DNA from: Thermoflavimicrobium daqui
GTDB lineage: Bacteria; Bacillota; Bacilli; Thermoactinomycetales; Thermoactinomycetaceae
Length of the DNA: 64,000 nt
Direction of reading: 5' to 3'
Assembly (NCBI RefSeq): GCF_003313465.1
Contig: NZ_KZ845665.1
Coordinates: 186,001-250,000, forward strand
Position numbers and translations under genes: made by a program. Shown piece by piece: positions 36,459-45,979 of the stretch (position 1 is its first letter; each line of letters begins with the position of its first letter). The notes beneath the pieces were generated by a model. The model was not told the origin of the DNA, did not search any database, and was given only the letters and a program-made list of their open reading frames with translations.

Positions 36459-36497
36459 AACCCGTATCATTTTCAACTTGATACGGGTTCTTTTTTT
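36459..36497. terminator. Bidirectional terminator
   Basis: An 11-bp perfect stem (36459-36469 with 36479-36489) has CT7 on the plus side and T4 on the minus side. It probably ends the minus-strand nitroreductase transcript about 80 nt past its stop. Nothing else in 36238-36568 is convincing. Confidence 0.75.
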
Positions 36498-36568
36498 AGG
36501 AAGGGCTTATATCCATATATTTTTTTAAGGTTATCATCGAGTAGGGATAGGTAAACTTCTTTCAGCCC

Positions 36569-37354
36569 TTAATTTGGTCTTCGATCATCTAACCAATCTT
36601 TTCCCTGAACTTTGCCTGTCGCAGCCATAAGTACAGATAAATGTTCTTGTCCATCAATTCCTAAAAATTGGTTCATTTCTTTATCAAACCAATGCCCAAT
36701 CGTACAAACACCTAATCCTAATCCATTTCCAGCAAGATGTAGATTTTGGGCAATGTGACCTACGTCCCACCAGATATAACGATAAGCACGCTCGTTATAT
36801 TTATGCCGAGTTCGATTGACAACTGCTGTCCAAACAAAGTTGACTGCAGCTCTTTTTGCTACCTCTTGCTCTTCTGTGACCTCATAGGAAAATGAAGAGA
36901 AATCACCCATTTTTAACCCTTCTAAGCTCCAATCCTTGACGTTTAAATGATATAAACCTTTTTCTAATCCTTCGACACGATGAATAATAAGGTAGGTCTC
37001 GATCGGATATAGAGCTCCAGCTGATGGGACGGTACGAAGTTGATAATCACCAAGATCTGCAGTGATTCCTTGAGTTCCCCAAAGTAATAAATTCAATTCA
37101 TTGAGACTTATGGGTTCATTAGTAAAATTCCGTTTGGATCGACGATTCTTTAAAACGTTCCATAAGTTAATGGAATCAGGAAATTCAGGTTGTCCGAGGG
37201 GAATAGTAAATAAAGTATTTTGATATGTTAAATAAGGTTTAGGTCTTTTTGAATAGTCGTATTTTGAGCTCCAGCCCTTTTCTAATTCCCCATAAGCATA
37301 TGAAGTAGCTTCGATAAATTCATTACAGATTCGTTGCCAGTCTGGGTGCATCAT
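36569..37354 (-). CDS. SagB-type nitroreductase family FMN oxidoreductase
   Basis: This 261-residue protein has the SagB/ThcOx pattern: RRSKRNFTNEPISLNELNLLLWGTQG for FMN phosphate contacts, TVPSAGALYPIETYLI, and a C-terminal GLGVCTIGHWFDKE. SagB enzymes oxidise azolines in thiazole/oxazole peptides, but many stand alone as general dehydrogenases. No YcaO, cyclase-like partner or Cys/Ser-rich precursor is visible nearby, so a peptide role is not supported. AGGAGG lies 5 nt before the first of two adjacent ATGs. Confidence 0.82.
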   Translation of the reverse strand: MMHPDWQRICNEFIEATSYAYGELEKGWSSKYDYSKRPKPYLTYQNTLFTIPLGQPEFPDSINLWNVLKNRRSKRNFTNEPISLNELNLLLWGTQGITADLGDYQLRTVPSAGALYPIETYLIIHRVEGLEKGLYHLNVKDWSLEGLKMGDFSSFSYEVTEEQEVAKRAAVNFVWTAVVNRTRHKYNERAYRYIWWDVGHIAQNLHLAGNGLGLGVCTIGHWFDKEMNQFLGIDGQEHLSVLMAATGKVQGKDWLDDRRPN

Positions 37355-37465
37355 TGATTCCTCCTGTTTTTATAATATTAAAGCCCATAATCATGATTTT
37401 ATTTGCTGTTCTCCGTTTCTGTTTCACTGCTAAAAAAATTAAGGCATCTTTAGCATTTCCTCTTT

Positions 37466-37612
37466 AAAGCATGTTGCATCATTCGATTGAAAATCCAGAT
37501 CATCCCTGAAGGAAGTCGCACAATCGTATTTGTGTAGAATCAACTTATGCGCCAACCCTTTAGTGGGAGTGAGTGAAAGCGACAAGCGGTTGATTCATGT
37601 AATAACTTCTCT
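37466..37612. repeat. Dispersed MITE-like repeat, copy A
   Basis: This roughly 147-bp element is bounded by imperfect 19-bp terminal inverted repeats (left AAAGCATGTTGCATCATTC, right end the inverse of AGAAGTTATTACATGAATC). Its interior GGGAGTGAGTGAAAGCGAC-AAGCGGTTGATT matches copies near 29.1, 37.8, 44.1, 51.5 and 62.5 kb. No transposase ORF. Confidence 0.6.
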
Positions 37613-37784
37613 TATCTTTTAGTATAAAAATAAAACTACCATAAGTATAATGAAAATATGTTATTTTAAATATTAGTAATTACTAATGTTTATGTTCTGT
37701 AATACAGTTCGTTGTTGATTAGTTGTAAGGTAAGGATGATGTAGGTCGATTTTTCGTGAAAAAAGGGACACAAAATCTGAAGGC

Positions 37785-37856
37785 TGGAACTTTAAGAAAG
37801 CATGGAGCTGAAGTGAGTAGGGAAACGGTAAATGGCTGATTAATATAGAGTTCTCT
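37785..37856. repeat. Partial dispersed repeat copy
   Basis: GTGAGTAGGGAAACGGTAAA and TGGCTGATTAATATAGAG repeat the interior and right side of the family; the left terminal repeat is missing. With copy A it fills most of the 546-bp gap 37355-37900, where I see no gene. Confidence 0.5.
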
Positions 37857-37900
37857 AATGTTACTAAAAAAAGATACTTAAATAAATGAAGGTGATTTAG

Positions 37901-38782
37901 ATGACATTATTACAATTTGAAGTGTTTATCATGGTTGTTGAAACTAAAAGCTTTACCAAAGCTAGCCAAAAGTTAGGATTTACACAATCTGCTGTATCAC
38001 AAATGGTCAAAAAACTGGAATCAGAATTAGGAGTTACATTGCTAAATCGAAGTCGTACAGGTGTTAGTCCAACTAAAATGGGTGAAAAAATGCTACAACA
38101 TATGCGTGAAGTATCTAGAATTGTTTCGATCATGAAACAAGAAGCAGCTGCATCAATTGGCTTGGAAATTGGAACTTTACGTATAGGATCGACACCAAGT
38201 GTCTCTTATAAATTACTTCCTGGAATTATAGGAGGCTTTCGTCGTTTGTTCCCTGGCATCGAGATTCGTCATTTTGAGGGAGATAATGAGGAAGTAAATG
38301 ATTGGATTGAGAAATCAATCGTAGATATTGGATTTATTTCTTCTCCTTCACATGAAATTGAATTCATTCCATTATTAAAAGATGAAATGTTGATTTTTGT
38401 ACCTGACACTCCATATTGGAGACAAATGGAAAATATTAATTTAAAAGATACGATAAATAATTGCTTTATTATGCCCAAAGGAGATTGTGAAAATTTGATT
38501 TTTGATTTGTATCAAAAAGAAGGATTGATTCCCAAACTAAGCTATGAAGTAAGTGATCCTACAACGATTTTAGCAATGGTACAAGAGGAAATCGGGTTAA
38601 CTATCTTACCTAAAATGGCTGTTCCACGGCATTCATTAGCTGTTCACTCTCTTTCACTTAAACCCCAAGCGACGCGTACAATCGGACTCGGAATTCGCTC
38701 TAACTCGTGTATTTCTCCTGTGGTAAATGAATGGATTATATATTCTAAGAATTATGTCGAACAAATATATCCTAAATCATAG
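37901..38782 (+). CDS. LysR-family transcriptional regulator
   Basis: This 293-residue protein has an N-terminal winged helix-turn-helix (FTKASQKLGFTQSAVSQMVKKLESELG, residues 18-42) and a periplasmic-binding-type effector domain (GTLRIGSTPSVSYKLLPGIIGGF onward). The ATG follows AAGGTGA. Target and ligand are unknown. It does not face the SagB-type gene in the usual divergent arrangement with a short shared promoter; a repeat-filled gap separates them. Confidence 0.9.
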   Translation: MTLLQFEVFIMVVETKSFTKASQKLGFTQSAVSQMVKKLESELGVTLLNRSRTGVSPTKMGEKMLQHMREVSRIVSIMKQEAAASIGLEIGTLRIGSTPSVSYKLLPGIIGGFRRLFPGIEIRHFEGDNEEVNDWIEKSIVDIGFISSPSHEIEFIPLLKDEMLIFVPDTPYWRQMENINLKDTINNCFIMPKGDCENLIFDLYQKEGLIPKLSYEVSDPTTILAMVQEEIGLTILPKMAVPRHSLAVHSLSLKPQATRTIGLGIRSNSCISPVVNEWIIYSKNYVEQIYPKS

Positions 38783-38851
38783 TAAACAGTTCCCAGTATG
38801 CCTTTTAAAACAGCAACCATACTAAGAATAGCGAAAGGAGGATGATTCCTT

Positions 38852-39355
38852 TTGCTAAAATCTCAAGAAGTAATTGGCTTATCTGTGGTGCATCTGAAAA
38901 CAGGGAAAAAAGTAGGGACAGTCATTGACCTTTTGTTCGATGAAAGCCAAAAAATGAGAGGGATATTGGTAGAAAATGGTGGCTGGTTAAGGAAGAGACG
39001 TTGGGTTCCAATGAAATATATTTCTTCCATTGGCAAAGATGCGGTGATTGTGGACAGTGAAGATCCGCTACTTTTATTAGATTCTTCCACCAAAGACTGG
39101 ACAGGGATTTTATCTGGCCAAAAGAAACTACGCGGGCGACCTGTTATTTTATCTAACGGATGTGAAGTGGGTCGACTCGAAAACGTCTATTTTATGGAAG
39201 AAGTGGGAACGCTGGTAGGGTACGAGCTCTCTGATGGCTGGATGAGTGATGTTAAAGTAGGGCGCAAAATGTTAAAGTCAGATATCCCATTGGTTTGGGG
39301 GGAGGATGTTTTAATTGCTCCCACTGACCAAATCCAATTAAAAGATGCGAAATAA
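38852..39355 (+). CDS. PRC-barrel domain protein (YrrD-like)
   Basis: This 167-residue protein contains two PRC-barrel-like repeats: VIGLSVVHLKTGKKVGTVIDLLFDE, and after residue 90 LRGRPVILSNGCEVGRLENVYFME. The TTG start follows AAAGGAGG. In Bacillus the same kind of gene (yrrD) sits between recD2 and the alaS cluster. The molecular role is unknown. Three short genes follow tightly (15- and 13-nt gaps), forming an operon. Confidence 0.83.
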   Translation: MLKSQEVIGLSVVHLKTGKKVGTVIDLLFDESQKMRGILVENGGWLRKRRWVPMKYISSIGKDAVIVDSEDPLLLLDSSTKDWTGILSGQKKLRGRPVILSNGCEVGRLENVYFMEEVGTLVGYELSDGWMSDVKVGRKMLKSDIPLVWGEDVLIAPTDQIQLKDAK

Positions 39356-39370
39356 AGGGTGAGAAGAATC

Positions 39371-39571
39371 ATGCTGTTTCGCTGTCCTAACTGCAATTCG
39401 CACGATCTAGGAAGAGTAGGAACAAATCAACTATACTGTTGGCATTGTTTTGTTGAAATGACGACCGAAAATGATCGGATTTGTTCCATTTATCAAGTTG
39501 AGGAAGATGGCAGTCTCACTTCGCTAAATGACCTGTTTTTAGATGATTCGCACCAAGAATACTTGGCCTAA
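39371..39571 (+). CDS. Small zinc-ribbon protein (66 aa)
   Basis: This 66-residue protein starts MLFRCPNCNSHDLG and continues with LYCWHCFVEM, two CxxC knuckles forming a probable zinc ribbon, then an acidic tail. AGGGTG lies about 10 nt before ATG 39371. No specific family is recognised. It sits between the PRC-barrel gene and a small basic protein gene in one operon. Confidence 0.72.
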   Translation: MLFRCPNCNSHDLGRVGTNQLYCWHCFVEMTTENDRICSIYQVEEDGSLTSLNDLFLDDSHQEYLA

Positions 39572-39584
39572 AAGGTGGGGAAAC

Positions 39585-39791
39585 ATGAACCGGAAAACTA
39601 CAACGCTAATGGTTCTGTTGGCCAGTGCCGCCGCTGTCGTTCTCCCCTTCATCCGATCCAAAAGGATGAATTTCTTTCGTCGATGGGGAAGATTTTTAAC
39701 TAAACGATTTAAATGGAATTCGGCATATGGAAAAATGGCTACCAGTTTTTTGGCTAAGCAAATGATACGCCGCCTTCGCTTTGTTAAATAA
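39585..39791 (+). CDS. Small basic protein with one membrane segment (68 aa)
   Basis: This protein has one N-terminal hydrophobic segment (LMVLLASAAAVVLPFI) followed by a very basic tail with KRMNFFRRWGRFLTKRF and QMIRRLRFVK. I chose ATG 39585 because GGTGGGG is 4 nt upstream. No family recognised; the charge pattern suggests a membrane-anchored cytoplasmic tail. Last gene of the PRC-barrel operon. Confidence 0.65.
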   Translation: MNRKTTTLMVLLASAAAVVLPFIRSKRMNFFRRWGRFLTKRFKWNSAYGKMATSFLAKQMIRRLRFVK

Positions 39792-39796
39792 ACCTC

Positions 39797-39826
39797 AAAC
39801 CCTCTGAAAAAAGCTTCAGAGGGTTT
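39797..39826 (+). terminator. Hairpin terminator of PRC-barrel operon
   Basis: A 12-bp perfect stem (39797-39808 with 39815-39826) with a 6-nt loop lies 5 nt past the stop. The following T run is poor. Confidence 0.65.
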
Positions 39827-39935
39827 GGCTTATTAGAAAAAACATGATTAATCGGTTATCTCAAGTTTTTTGGTCATAAAAAAATCGCTTTTTCCGTATC
39901 TTATGGATAGGTAGTCCAAAATGGGAGGTGAACCG

Positions 39936-41012
39936 ATGTCTAAGTGGACAGAATCGCGATTACTCACGATTTCTGTGCTGATACTCGTTTTTTTGGCGAT
40001 TCTTTTTTTATTGACGCAAATGGGTTCACTCTTTAAAGAGTTAGGTCTTTTTTTAAAATCAGTACTTGGTCCATTTATTATCGCAATGATAATCTCTTAT
40101 TTACTAAATCCGATTGTCAATTTACTTAGTCAAAGAATGGTACCACGTTCGATAGCAGTATTAATTATATATACACTATTTATCTTGTCTTTGACGATTT
40201 TGATCATTAATTTACTTCCTCATTTGGATAAGCAGTTTCATGAATTGGCTGAGCATTTACCCGAATGGAATCAGCAATTACAGCTAATGGCTGACGAATA
40301 CAATCACCATAGTAAAGATATACTACCTAGTAGTATTAAAGTAGGTATTGAAAGAGCTTTAATCCGTCTAGAGCAAAGTATTAGTGATAGTGTTGGTAAT
40401 TTAATGAGTGGGATTGGTAATACGATTAACTTCTTTTTTTTAGCACTCATTATTCCGTTTCTTGCTTTTTATATGATGAAAGATGCCCATGACATCGAGA
40501 AAAGTGTGATTTCATTTATTCCACGGGATAAACGTCGAGGAATGATAAAATTATTTAAAGATATTGATCAAGCATTAGGAAACTATGTGCGAGGCCAGTT
40601 TATTGTGTGTTTGGTAGTCGGACTACTTGCTTACATAGGGTATCTGATTATTAGTCTTCCGTATGCTCTAATTTTAGCACTTGTTGTTAGTGTGTTTAAT
40701 ATTATTCCTTATCTAGGTCCGTTTATTGGAGCAGTTCCAGCGATTTTAGTAGCTATTTCTGAATCCAAAGAGTTGGTATTGGGAGTTATCATTGTTAATT
40801 TTATTGTGCAGGTATTAGAAGGGAATTTTTTATCTCCACAAATAGTAGGGAAAACACTTCATATGCATCCATTATTTATTATTTTTGCTTTACTTGTCGG
40901 TGGAGAAATCGGTGGGGTAATGGGTTTAATTTTAGCTGTTCCTGTTTTTGCAGTAGGAAAAGTCATCTTTGAACATCTCATTTCTTACTATATCCAGCAT
41001 CGTACCTCATAG
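39936..41012 (+). CDS. AI-2E family transporter (YrrI-like)
   Basis: This 358-residue polytopic protein has about eight transmembrane segments: two N-terminal pairs, a soluble amphipathic stretch (residues 95-150), then a C-terminal bundle with the family core SVFNIIPYLGPFIGAVPAI and a DP-like LEGNFLSPQIVGKTLHMHP. The family exports small molecules or exchanges ions. I chose ATG 39936, 6 nt after GGGAGGTG. It precedes alaS, as in Bacillus. Confidence 0.9.
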   Translation: MSKWTESRLLTISVLILVFLAILFLLTQMGSLFKELGLFLKSVLGPFIIAMIISYLLNPIVNLLSQRMVPRSIAVLIIYTLFILSLTILIINLLPHLDKQFHELAEHLPEWNQQLQLMADEYNHHSKDILPSSIKVGIERALIRLEQSISDSVGNLMSGIGNTINFFFLALIIPFLAFYMMKDAHDIEKSVISFIPRDKRRGMIKLFKDIDQALGNYVRGQFIVCLVVGLLAYIGYLIISLPYALILALVVSVFNIIPYLGPFIGAVPAILVAISESKELVLGVIIVNFIVQVLEGNFLSPQIVGKTLHMHPLFIIFALLVGGEIGGVMGLILAVPVFAVGKVIFEHLISYYIQHRTS

Positions 41013-41074
41013 TAATACAAGGGAGACAAATTTTTTATAAGAAGGCTATGGATTTTGGATTAAAATGTGTATAA

Positions 41075-41367
41075 TAATGTACATGCCAGTTGTATTATTT
41101 CATCGAAAAATTAGATATGGCAAATATGATGATAGAACCTGAGTATGACTGATCGCCGTCAGAGAGGAAAACCCATGGGCTGAAAGGTTTTCTCGGTATG
41201 AAAGTGATATGGCCAGTTCTGGAATGCAGCTAGTCCCTGCCGGCGACTCGTCGTCGTTATATAAACGAAGTGACCATACTATATCATAATGAGTATGTAT
41301 GGTAATAAGGGTGGTACCGCGGGAACCTTCTCGTCCCTTCAATATGAAGGAATGAAGAAGGTTTTTT
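41075..41367 (+). promoter_or_regulatory. T-box riboswitch upstream of alaS
   Basis: A -10 (TATAAT, 41070-41075) opens a 400-nt leader. The T-box core AGGGTGGTACCGCGGG is at 41308-41323, and the terminator stem pairs 41324-41340 with 41346-41363 before a T run. In Stem I, ACTG...GCC (41149-41162) pairs with GGC-CAGT (about 41211-41217), leaving GGAATGCAGCTAG as the specifier loop. This holds Ala codons GCA (41226-41228) and GCT (41229-41231). Confidence 0.92.
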
Positions 41368-41484
41368 GTGTTTTTAAAGGTAGCTGATTCTAATTGTATT
41401 GGAATGGACTTAGGGCATATTTTCACTATATGACTGAGGTTAATCAACAGACCTGAATCAACACTACTTTTAGGAGGGATAATC

Positions 41485-44109
41485 ATGAAAGCTTATGAAA
41501 TTCGTCGTAAATTTCTTGAATTCTTCGTTGAAAAAGGACATGATATCGAACCGAGTGCATCTTTGGTACCTGTAGATGATCCAAGTCTATTATGGATTAA
41601 TAGTGGTGTAGCTACGTTGAAGAAGTATTTTGATGGTCGATTAACTCCCGAAAATCCACGTATTGTAAATGCACAAAAGTCGATTCGTACCAATGACATT
41701 GAAAATGTAGGATATACAGCACGTCATCATACCTTTTTTGAAATGCTTGGAAACTTCTCAGTAGGAGACTATTTCAAAGAAGAAGCTATTATTTGGGCAT
41801 GGGAGTTTTTAACAAGCCCTAAGTGGCTAGGACTTAATCCAGAGCGATTACACGTGACGATTCATCCTAAAGATGATGAAGCATACCACATTTGGTATGA
41901 AAAAATCGGTATTCCTGAATCACGGATTGTCAAATTAGAAGATAATTTTTGGGATATTGGAGAAGGGCCAAGTGGTCCAAACAGTGAGATTTTCTATGAT
42001 CGTGGTGAAGAGTTTGGTAGCCTGTCGGATCCTGAATGTTATCCAGGTGGAGAAAACGAACGTTTCCTGGAGATTTGGAATTTGGTATTCTCACAATTTA
42101 ATCACAATCCAGACGGATCTTATACACCACTTCCTAATAAAAATATTGATACAGGAATGGGATTGGAACGGGTTGCTTCCGTACTGCAAAATGTACAAAC
42201 GAACTATGACACAGACTTATTCCAACCCATTATCCAAGAAGCTTGTCGAAAGCTAAATGTTTCTTATGGAAAAGATAAGGAAACAGATATTGCGCTAAAG
42301 GTAATGGCAGACCATATCCGTACCTTAGTCTTTGCAATTGGGGATGGTGTACTACCTTCAAATGAAGGACGTGGTTATGTATTGCGTCGCCTGTTACGCC
42401 GAGCTGTACGTTATGGGCAAAAGCTAGGGATGAACCGTCCATTTTTATATGAATTCACAGACATTGTAGCCGAAATTATGTCCGATTATTATCCTGAACC
42501 CATTGATAAAAAAGAGTTTATTGCTAAAGTGATTTATGGTGAAGAAGAGCGCTTCTTAGAAACGCTAGCAGATGGATTACGAATTTTAGAAGAGATGGTT
42601 CATCTTGCAGAAGAAGAAGGACGAAATACGATTACAGGCCCAGAAGCATTTAAATTATATGATACGTATGGTTTTCCGATTGAACTTACAGAAGACATCG
42701 CAAGTGAGCATGGGTTGGCTGTTGACCATGTAGGATTTGATCAAGAAATGGAACTTCAGCGTAAACGGGCGCGTGCAGCACGGCAAGATGTTGATAGCAT
42801 GAAGGTACAAGGTGGTGTATTAACTGAACTCGAGGTACCTTCGGAATTTGTTGGCTATGAAAACTTAGAAAAACAAACGGAGATTAGTGCGATCATTTTT
42901 GAAGAGCAACGGGTTGATTTATTAGGTGAAGGAAAAAAAGGACTTGTCATTTTAAAAGAAACACCATTTTATGCTGAAAGTGGAGGTCAAGTAGCAGATA
43001 TTGGATGGATACGCACGAAAGATGCAGAGCTACGGGTAGAAGATGTACAAAAAGGTCCACGAGGTGAGCATGTTCATCATATCGTTGTTCAATCAGGCAC
43101 GATTCGACAAGGAGAAAAAGTCACGGCAACTATCGATACTAGCCTTCGTTCTCAAATCGTAAAAAATCATACAGCAACCCATCTATTGCATAAAGCATTA
43201 AAAGAAGTATTAGGAGAACATGTGAACCAAGCAGGATCATTGGTAGCTCCTGAACGACTTCGTTTTGACTTCACACATATCGGATCGATCAGTAAAGAAG
43301 AGTTATCTGAGATTGAAAAACGTGTGAATGAACAAATTTGGCAAAATACACCCGTTGATATCATGGTTAAACCTCTTGAAGAAGCCAAAGAGATGGGAGC
43401 TATGGCCTTATTTGGAGAAAAATATGGTTCAGTGGTACGTGTAGTTCGGGTGGGAGATTATAGTTTGGAGCTTTGTGGTGGAACCCATGTAGGAAGTACA
43501 GGTGAAATCGGTGTATTTAAAATTGTTAGCGAGTCAGGGATTGGTTCTGGAACGCGTCGTATTGAGGCAGTTACCGGAAAACGGGCATTTGAATATTTTG
43601 AAGAGCAATTAGGTATCTTATATTTAGCAGCACAAATGCTAAAAGCTTCTCCACAAGATGTCGTAAATCGCGTTGAACAATTGCAATTAAAATTGAAAGA
43701 AATTTCTCGTGAAAATGAGTCGCTAAAAGCGAAATTAAGTCAGGCAGCAGCTACAAAATTACAAGATCAAGTCGTGGAAATTGCTGGGATCCCTGTTTTA
43801 GCCGTTCAAGTAGAAGCAAATGATATGAATAGCTTACGTAATACATTAGACGACTTACGTCAAAAAATTACAGAAGGAATTATTGTTTTAGGAGCTTTAA
43901 GTGGGGAAAAAGTTCATTTAGTTGCTTCAGTTTCTCCAAAGTATGTTCAGGAAGGTTTCCATGCGGGTAAATTAATTAAAGAAGTAGCTTCCATTTGTGG
44001 TGGAGGTGGCGGAGGACGCCCCGACTTAGCACAGGCTGGTGGGAAACAGCCCGAGCGTCTACCACAAGCATTAAATGCTGTATCAAATTGGGTACAAAAT
44101 CAGGCATAG
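41485..44109 (+). CDS. alaS: Alanyl-tRNA synthetase
   Basis: This 874-residue full-length class II enzyme has a catalytic domain starting [23 protein letters not shown], motif 2 around [13 protein letters not shown], an editing domain with the zinc ligands HTATHLLH and CGGTH, and a C-terminal C-Ala domain with [18 protein letters not shown]. It charges tRNA-Ala. ATG has AGGAGGG. Controlled by the T-box leader. Confidence 0.97.
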   Translation: MKAYEIRRKFLEFFVEKGHDIEPSASLVPVDDPSLLWINSGVATLKKYFDGRLTPENPRIVNAQKSIRTNDIENVGYTARHHTFFEMLGNFSVGDYFKEEAIIWAWEFLTSPKWLGLNPERLHVTIHPKDDEAYHIWYEKIGIPESRIVKLEDNFWDIGEGPSGPNSEIFYDRGEEFGSLSDPECYPGGENERFLEIWNLVFSQFNHNPDGSYTPLPNKNIDTGMGLERVASVLQNVQTNYDTDLFQPIIQEACRKLNVSYGKDKETDIALKVMADHIRTLVFAIGDGVLPSNEGRGYVLRRLLRRAVRYGQKLGMNRPFLYEFTDIVAEIMSDYYPEPIDKKEFIAKVIYGEEERFLETLADGLRILEEMVHLAEEEGRNTITGPEAFKLYDTYGFPIELTEDIASEHGLAVDHVGFDQEMELQRKRARAARQDVDSMKVQGGVLTELEVPSEFVGYENLEKQTEISAIIFEEQRVDLLGEGKKGLVILKETPFYAESGGQVADIGWIRTKDAELRVEDVQKGPRGEHVHHIVVQSGTIRQGEKVTATIDTSLRSQIVKNHTATHLLHKALKEVLGEHVNQAGSLVAPERLRFDFTHIGSISKEELSEIEKRVNEQIWQNTPVDIMVKPLEEAKEMGAMALFGEKYGSVVRVVRVGDYSLELCGGTHVGSTGEIGVFKIVSESGIGSGTRRIEAVTGKRAFEYFEEQLGILYLAAQMLKASPQDVVNRVEQLQLKLKEISRENESLKAKLSQAAATKLQDQVVEIAGIPVLAVQVEANDMNSLRNTLDDLRQKITEGIIVLGALSGEKVHLVASVSPKYVQEGFHAGKLIKEVASICGGGGGGRPDLAQAGGKQPERLPQALNAVSNWVQNQA

Positions 44110-44117
44110 TTATTTAT

Positions 44118-44191
44118 AGAGCATATTGCATTAATGGAAAAAGAAGACTAGACTCAAAAAAGATAAGCGGTAGATCTATGCTACAACCTTT
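44118..44191. repeat. Dispersed MITE-like repeat, short copy C
   Basis: A 74-bp element between alaS and ireB has left end AGAGCATATTGCATTAATG and right end the inverse of AAAGGTTGTAGCATAGATC. The subterminal AAGCGGTAGATCTATG matches copy A's AAGCGGTTGATTCATG, so it looks like an internally deleted copy. Confidence 0.55.
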
Positions 44192-44294
44192 GTATAAGCA
44201 GGAGATGTCTTTATACTAATGAATGAAAATCATTCACTTCGAAAAGAGTGATTCTATGATGTGTCGTCCATGTGGAGAGGAGATGAGGAATGCC

Positions 44295-44561
44295 ATGGAT
44301 GATAAAACAATGAAGTTTGATTTTCGTGGTGAAAAAGAAACGAATCCACGCGAAGTTTTACTTCACGTGTACGAAGCATTAAAAGATAAAGGTTATAATC
44401 CGATTGACCAAATCGTTGGTTATCTGACATCAGGCGACCCAGCTTATATTCCACGTCATAATAATGCACGGACACTGATACGTAAATTAGAACGAGACGA
44501 GCTAATTGAGGAACTGGTTAAATTTTATTTGGAAACAAATGAAAGGAATTCAGACGGTTGA
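44295..44561 (+). CDS. ireB: IreB family regulatory phosphoprotein (YrzL)
   Basis: This 88-residue protein reads [10 protein letters not shown] then [17 protein letters not shown] and [17 protein letters not shown], almost a family consensus. In Enterococcus, IreB is phosphorylated near the N-terminus by the PASTA kinase IreK and tunes cell-wall stress and cephalosporin resistance; Thr5 here is in that segment. ATG 44295 gives the family start; ATGAGG 6 nt upstream is the site. The stop overlaps the ruvX TTG by 4 nt. Confidence 0.93.
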   Translation: MDDKTMKFDFRGEKETNPREVLLHVYEALKDKGYNPIDQIVGYLTSGDPAYIPRHNNARTLIRKLERDELIEELVKFYLETNERNSDG

Positions 44562-45001
44562 GCTTATTTCAAAACACAAATGCCACACGAATTTTAGGAC
44601 TTGATCTTGGACAGCGTCGAGTAGGAGTAGCAATAAGTGATGAGCTCGGATGGACTGCACAAGGGATTACAGTGATCCAACGCGATGAATCATCCAGTTG
44701 GCTTAGCCGACTGGATGAATTAATTCATCAGTATGAAATCAAAGCAATTGTTGTCGGACTTCCCCGAAATATGGATGGAAGTATTGGATTTCGAGGAGAA
44801 GCATGTAAACAAACTGCAAAGGAATTAGAAGAGCGCTATGGACTACCAGTTCACCTTTGGGATGAACGATTATCCACAACAGCAGTTGAGCGTACTTTAA
44901 TTTCAGCAGATCTAAGTCGTAAAAAGCGAAAGAAAGTAATAGACCAGATGGCAGCATCTTGGATATTACAAGGTTATTTAGACGCCCAAGGAGGAAAATA
45001 A
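44558..45001 (+). CDS. ruvX: YqgF/RuvX-type Holliday junction resolvase-like nuclease
   Basis: This 147-residue RNase H-fold protein has [20 protein letters not shown] at the start, [13 protein letters not shown] in the middle and [15 protein letters not shown] then [14 protein letters not shown] at the end, the complete set of acidic residues (D, E, D) of the family. YqgF proteins process 16S rRNA ends in Bacillus and E. coli. TTG start inside the ireB stop (TTGA overlap). Confidence 0.94.
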   Translation: MSLFQNTNATRILGLDLGQRRVGVAISDELGWTAQGITVIQRDESSSWLSRLDELIHQYEIKAIVVGLPRNMDGSIGFRGEACKQTAKELEERYGLPVHLWDERLSTTAVERTLISADLSRKKRKKVIDQMAASWILQGYLDAQGGK

Positions 45002-45005
45002 AGAA

Positions 45006-45299
45006 ATGACGGAAAAAAAACAAGGTACGGAGCTGGTAGAGACGATCGTTTTGGATACGGAAGATGGTAAAAAAGAAGAGTTTCAAGTTTTAGGTTATTT
45101 CGAGCTAAAAGAGACTGGAAAAAAATACGTTCTTTTAACCCATGAGGATACCCAGAATGAAGATGGAGAACAAGATGTGTTTGCGTATCGCTATTATGAA
45201 GAAGGCGAAAATATCACTCTAGAAGAAATTGAAAGTGATGAAGAGTGGAATATGGTTGAGGAGACACTAAATACACTTGTTGATGAGGAAGTTATTTAA
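45006..45299 (+). CDS. DUF1292 family protein (YrzB-like)
   Basis: This 97-residue acidic protein has the DUF1292 core TIVLDTEDGKKEEFQVLGYFEL and GKKYVLLTHEDT followed by VFAYRYYEEGE and a very acidic tail. It follows ruvX by 4 nt with AGGAGG before the ATG, the conserved Bacillales position. Function unknown. A second diverged copy follows 12 nt later. Confidence 0.88.
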   Translation: MTEKKQGTELVETIVLDTEDGKKEEFQVLGYFELKETGKKYVLLTHEDTQNEDGEQDVFAYRYYEEGENITLEEIESDEEWNMVEETLNTLVDEEVI

Positions 45300-45311
45300 T
45301 AGGTGATGAAG

Positions 45312-45617
45312 ATGGAGCCATTCGATGATATGAGTGTGAAAGAAGAAAATATTCTACGAGATGCAAATGGAAAAGGATCTTATTTAATACAGCAAAATGA
45401 TCAAGGTTCTGTGGAATATAAAATCTTACATGAATTAGAATTAAATGGTCAACGCTATGCTATTATGCAAAGAAAAGATGATCATCCTGATGAGGCTTCA
45501 TTGTTCCGGATTCATGAACAAACAGTTCAAGAAATTGAAGATGAAACAGAGTGGGAAAAAGTGGCTGAAGCAATCGATGAAGCATTTTATCAAGATGAAG
45601 GAACAATACAGCATTAG
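45312..45617 (+). CDS. Second DUF1292-like protein
   Basis: This 101-residue protein shares the DUF1292 layout with its neighbour: VEYKILHELELNGQRYAIMQ, then SLFRIHEQ and a tail ending EDETEWEKVAEAIDEAF, parallel to the first copy's ESDEEWNMVEETLNTLV. I chose ATG 45312, which lies about 5 nt past AGGTGATG; GTG 45303 and ATG 45306 are too close. It looks like an old tandem duplication. Ends the ireB-ruvX operon before a terminator. Confidence 0.78.
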   Translation: MEPFDDMSVKEENILRDANGKGSYLIQQNDQGSVEYKILHELELNGQRYAIMQRKDDHPDEASLFRIHEQTVQEIEDETEWEKVAEAIDEAFYQDEGTIQH

Positions 45618-45655
45618 GAATAAAAGCAGGAAAATAAGAGAAATAATGGAATAAT

Positions 45656-45704
45656 AACGAGGAGAACTCTTCAGAAACGTATGAGGAGGAATCCTCGTTT
45701 TTTA
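45656..45704 (+). terminator. Intrinsic terminator of ireB operon
   Basis: An 8-bp perfect stem (45656-45663 with 45692-45699) with a 28-nt loop is followed by T5. Confidence 0.7.
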
Positions 45705-45979
45705 GTTGGAAAAATAGTCTTCCTATAGATGTAATTTGTTCTAACAAATGAAAAATCTTCTTTTAAAAAATAAAATCGATTTATGTTAATATAGACATAC
45801 CTTTATACCCAAAGTGTGATAGGGATAGATATTTCTTATGATAAACTTCATCTGTTTTTGCTTAAAAGAATAGACAGTAATTTTATACAATAAAGTGCCA
45901 ACTGTGATAAAAATGAATTGGATTGATTATATTAGTTCTTTATCTGAAAATAATTAAGGATAAAGAGGGGAGGCCTTTA

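Noticed and set aside
36328-36528. Plus-strand ORF of 66 codons upstream of the SagB-type gene
   Set aside because: It runs through a strong terminator hairpin (36459-36489), has a weak ribosome site and no recognisable product. A RiPP precursor reading is not supported.
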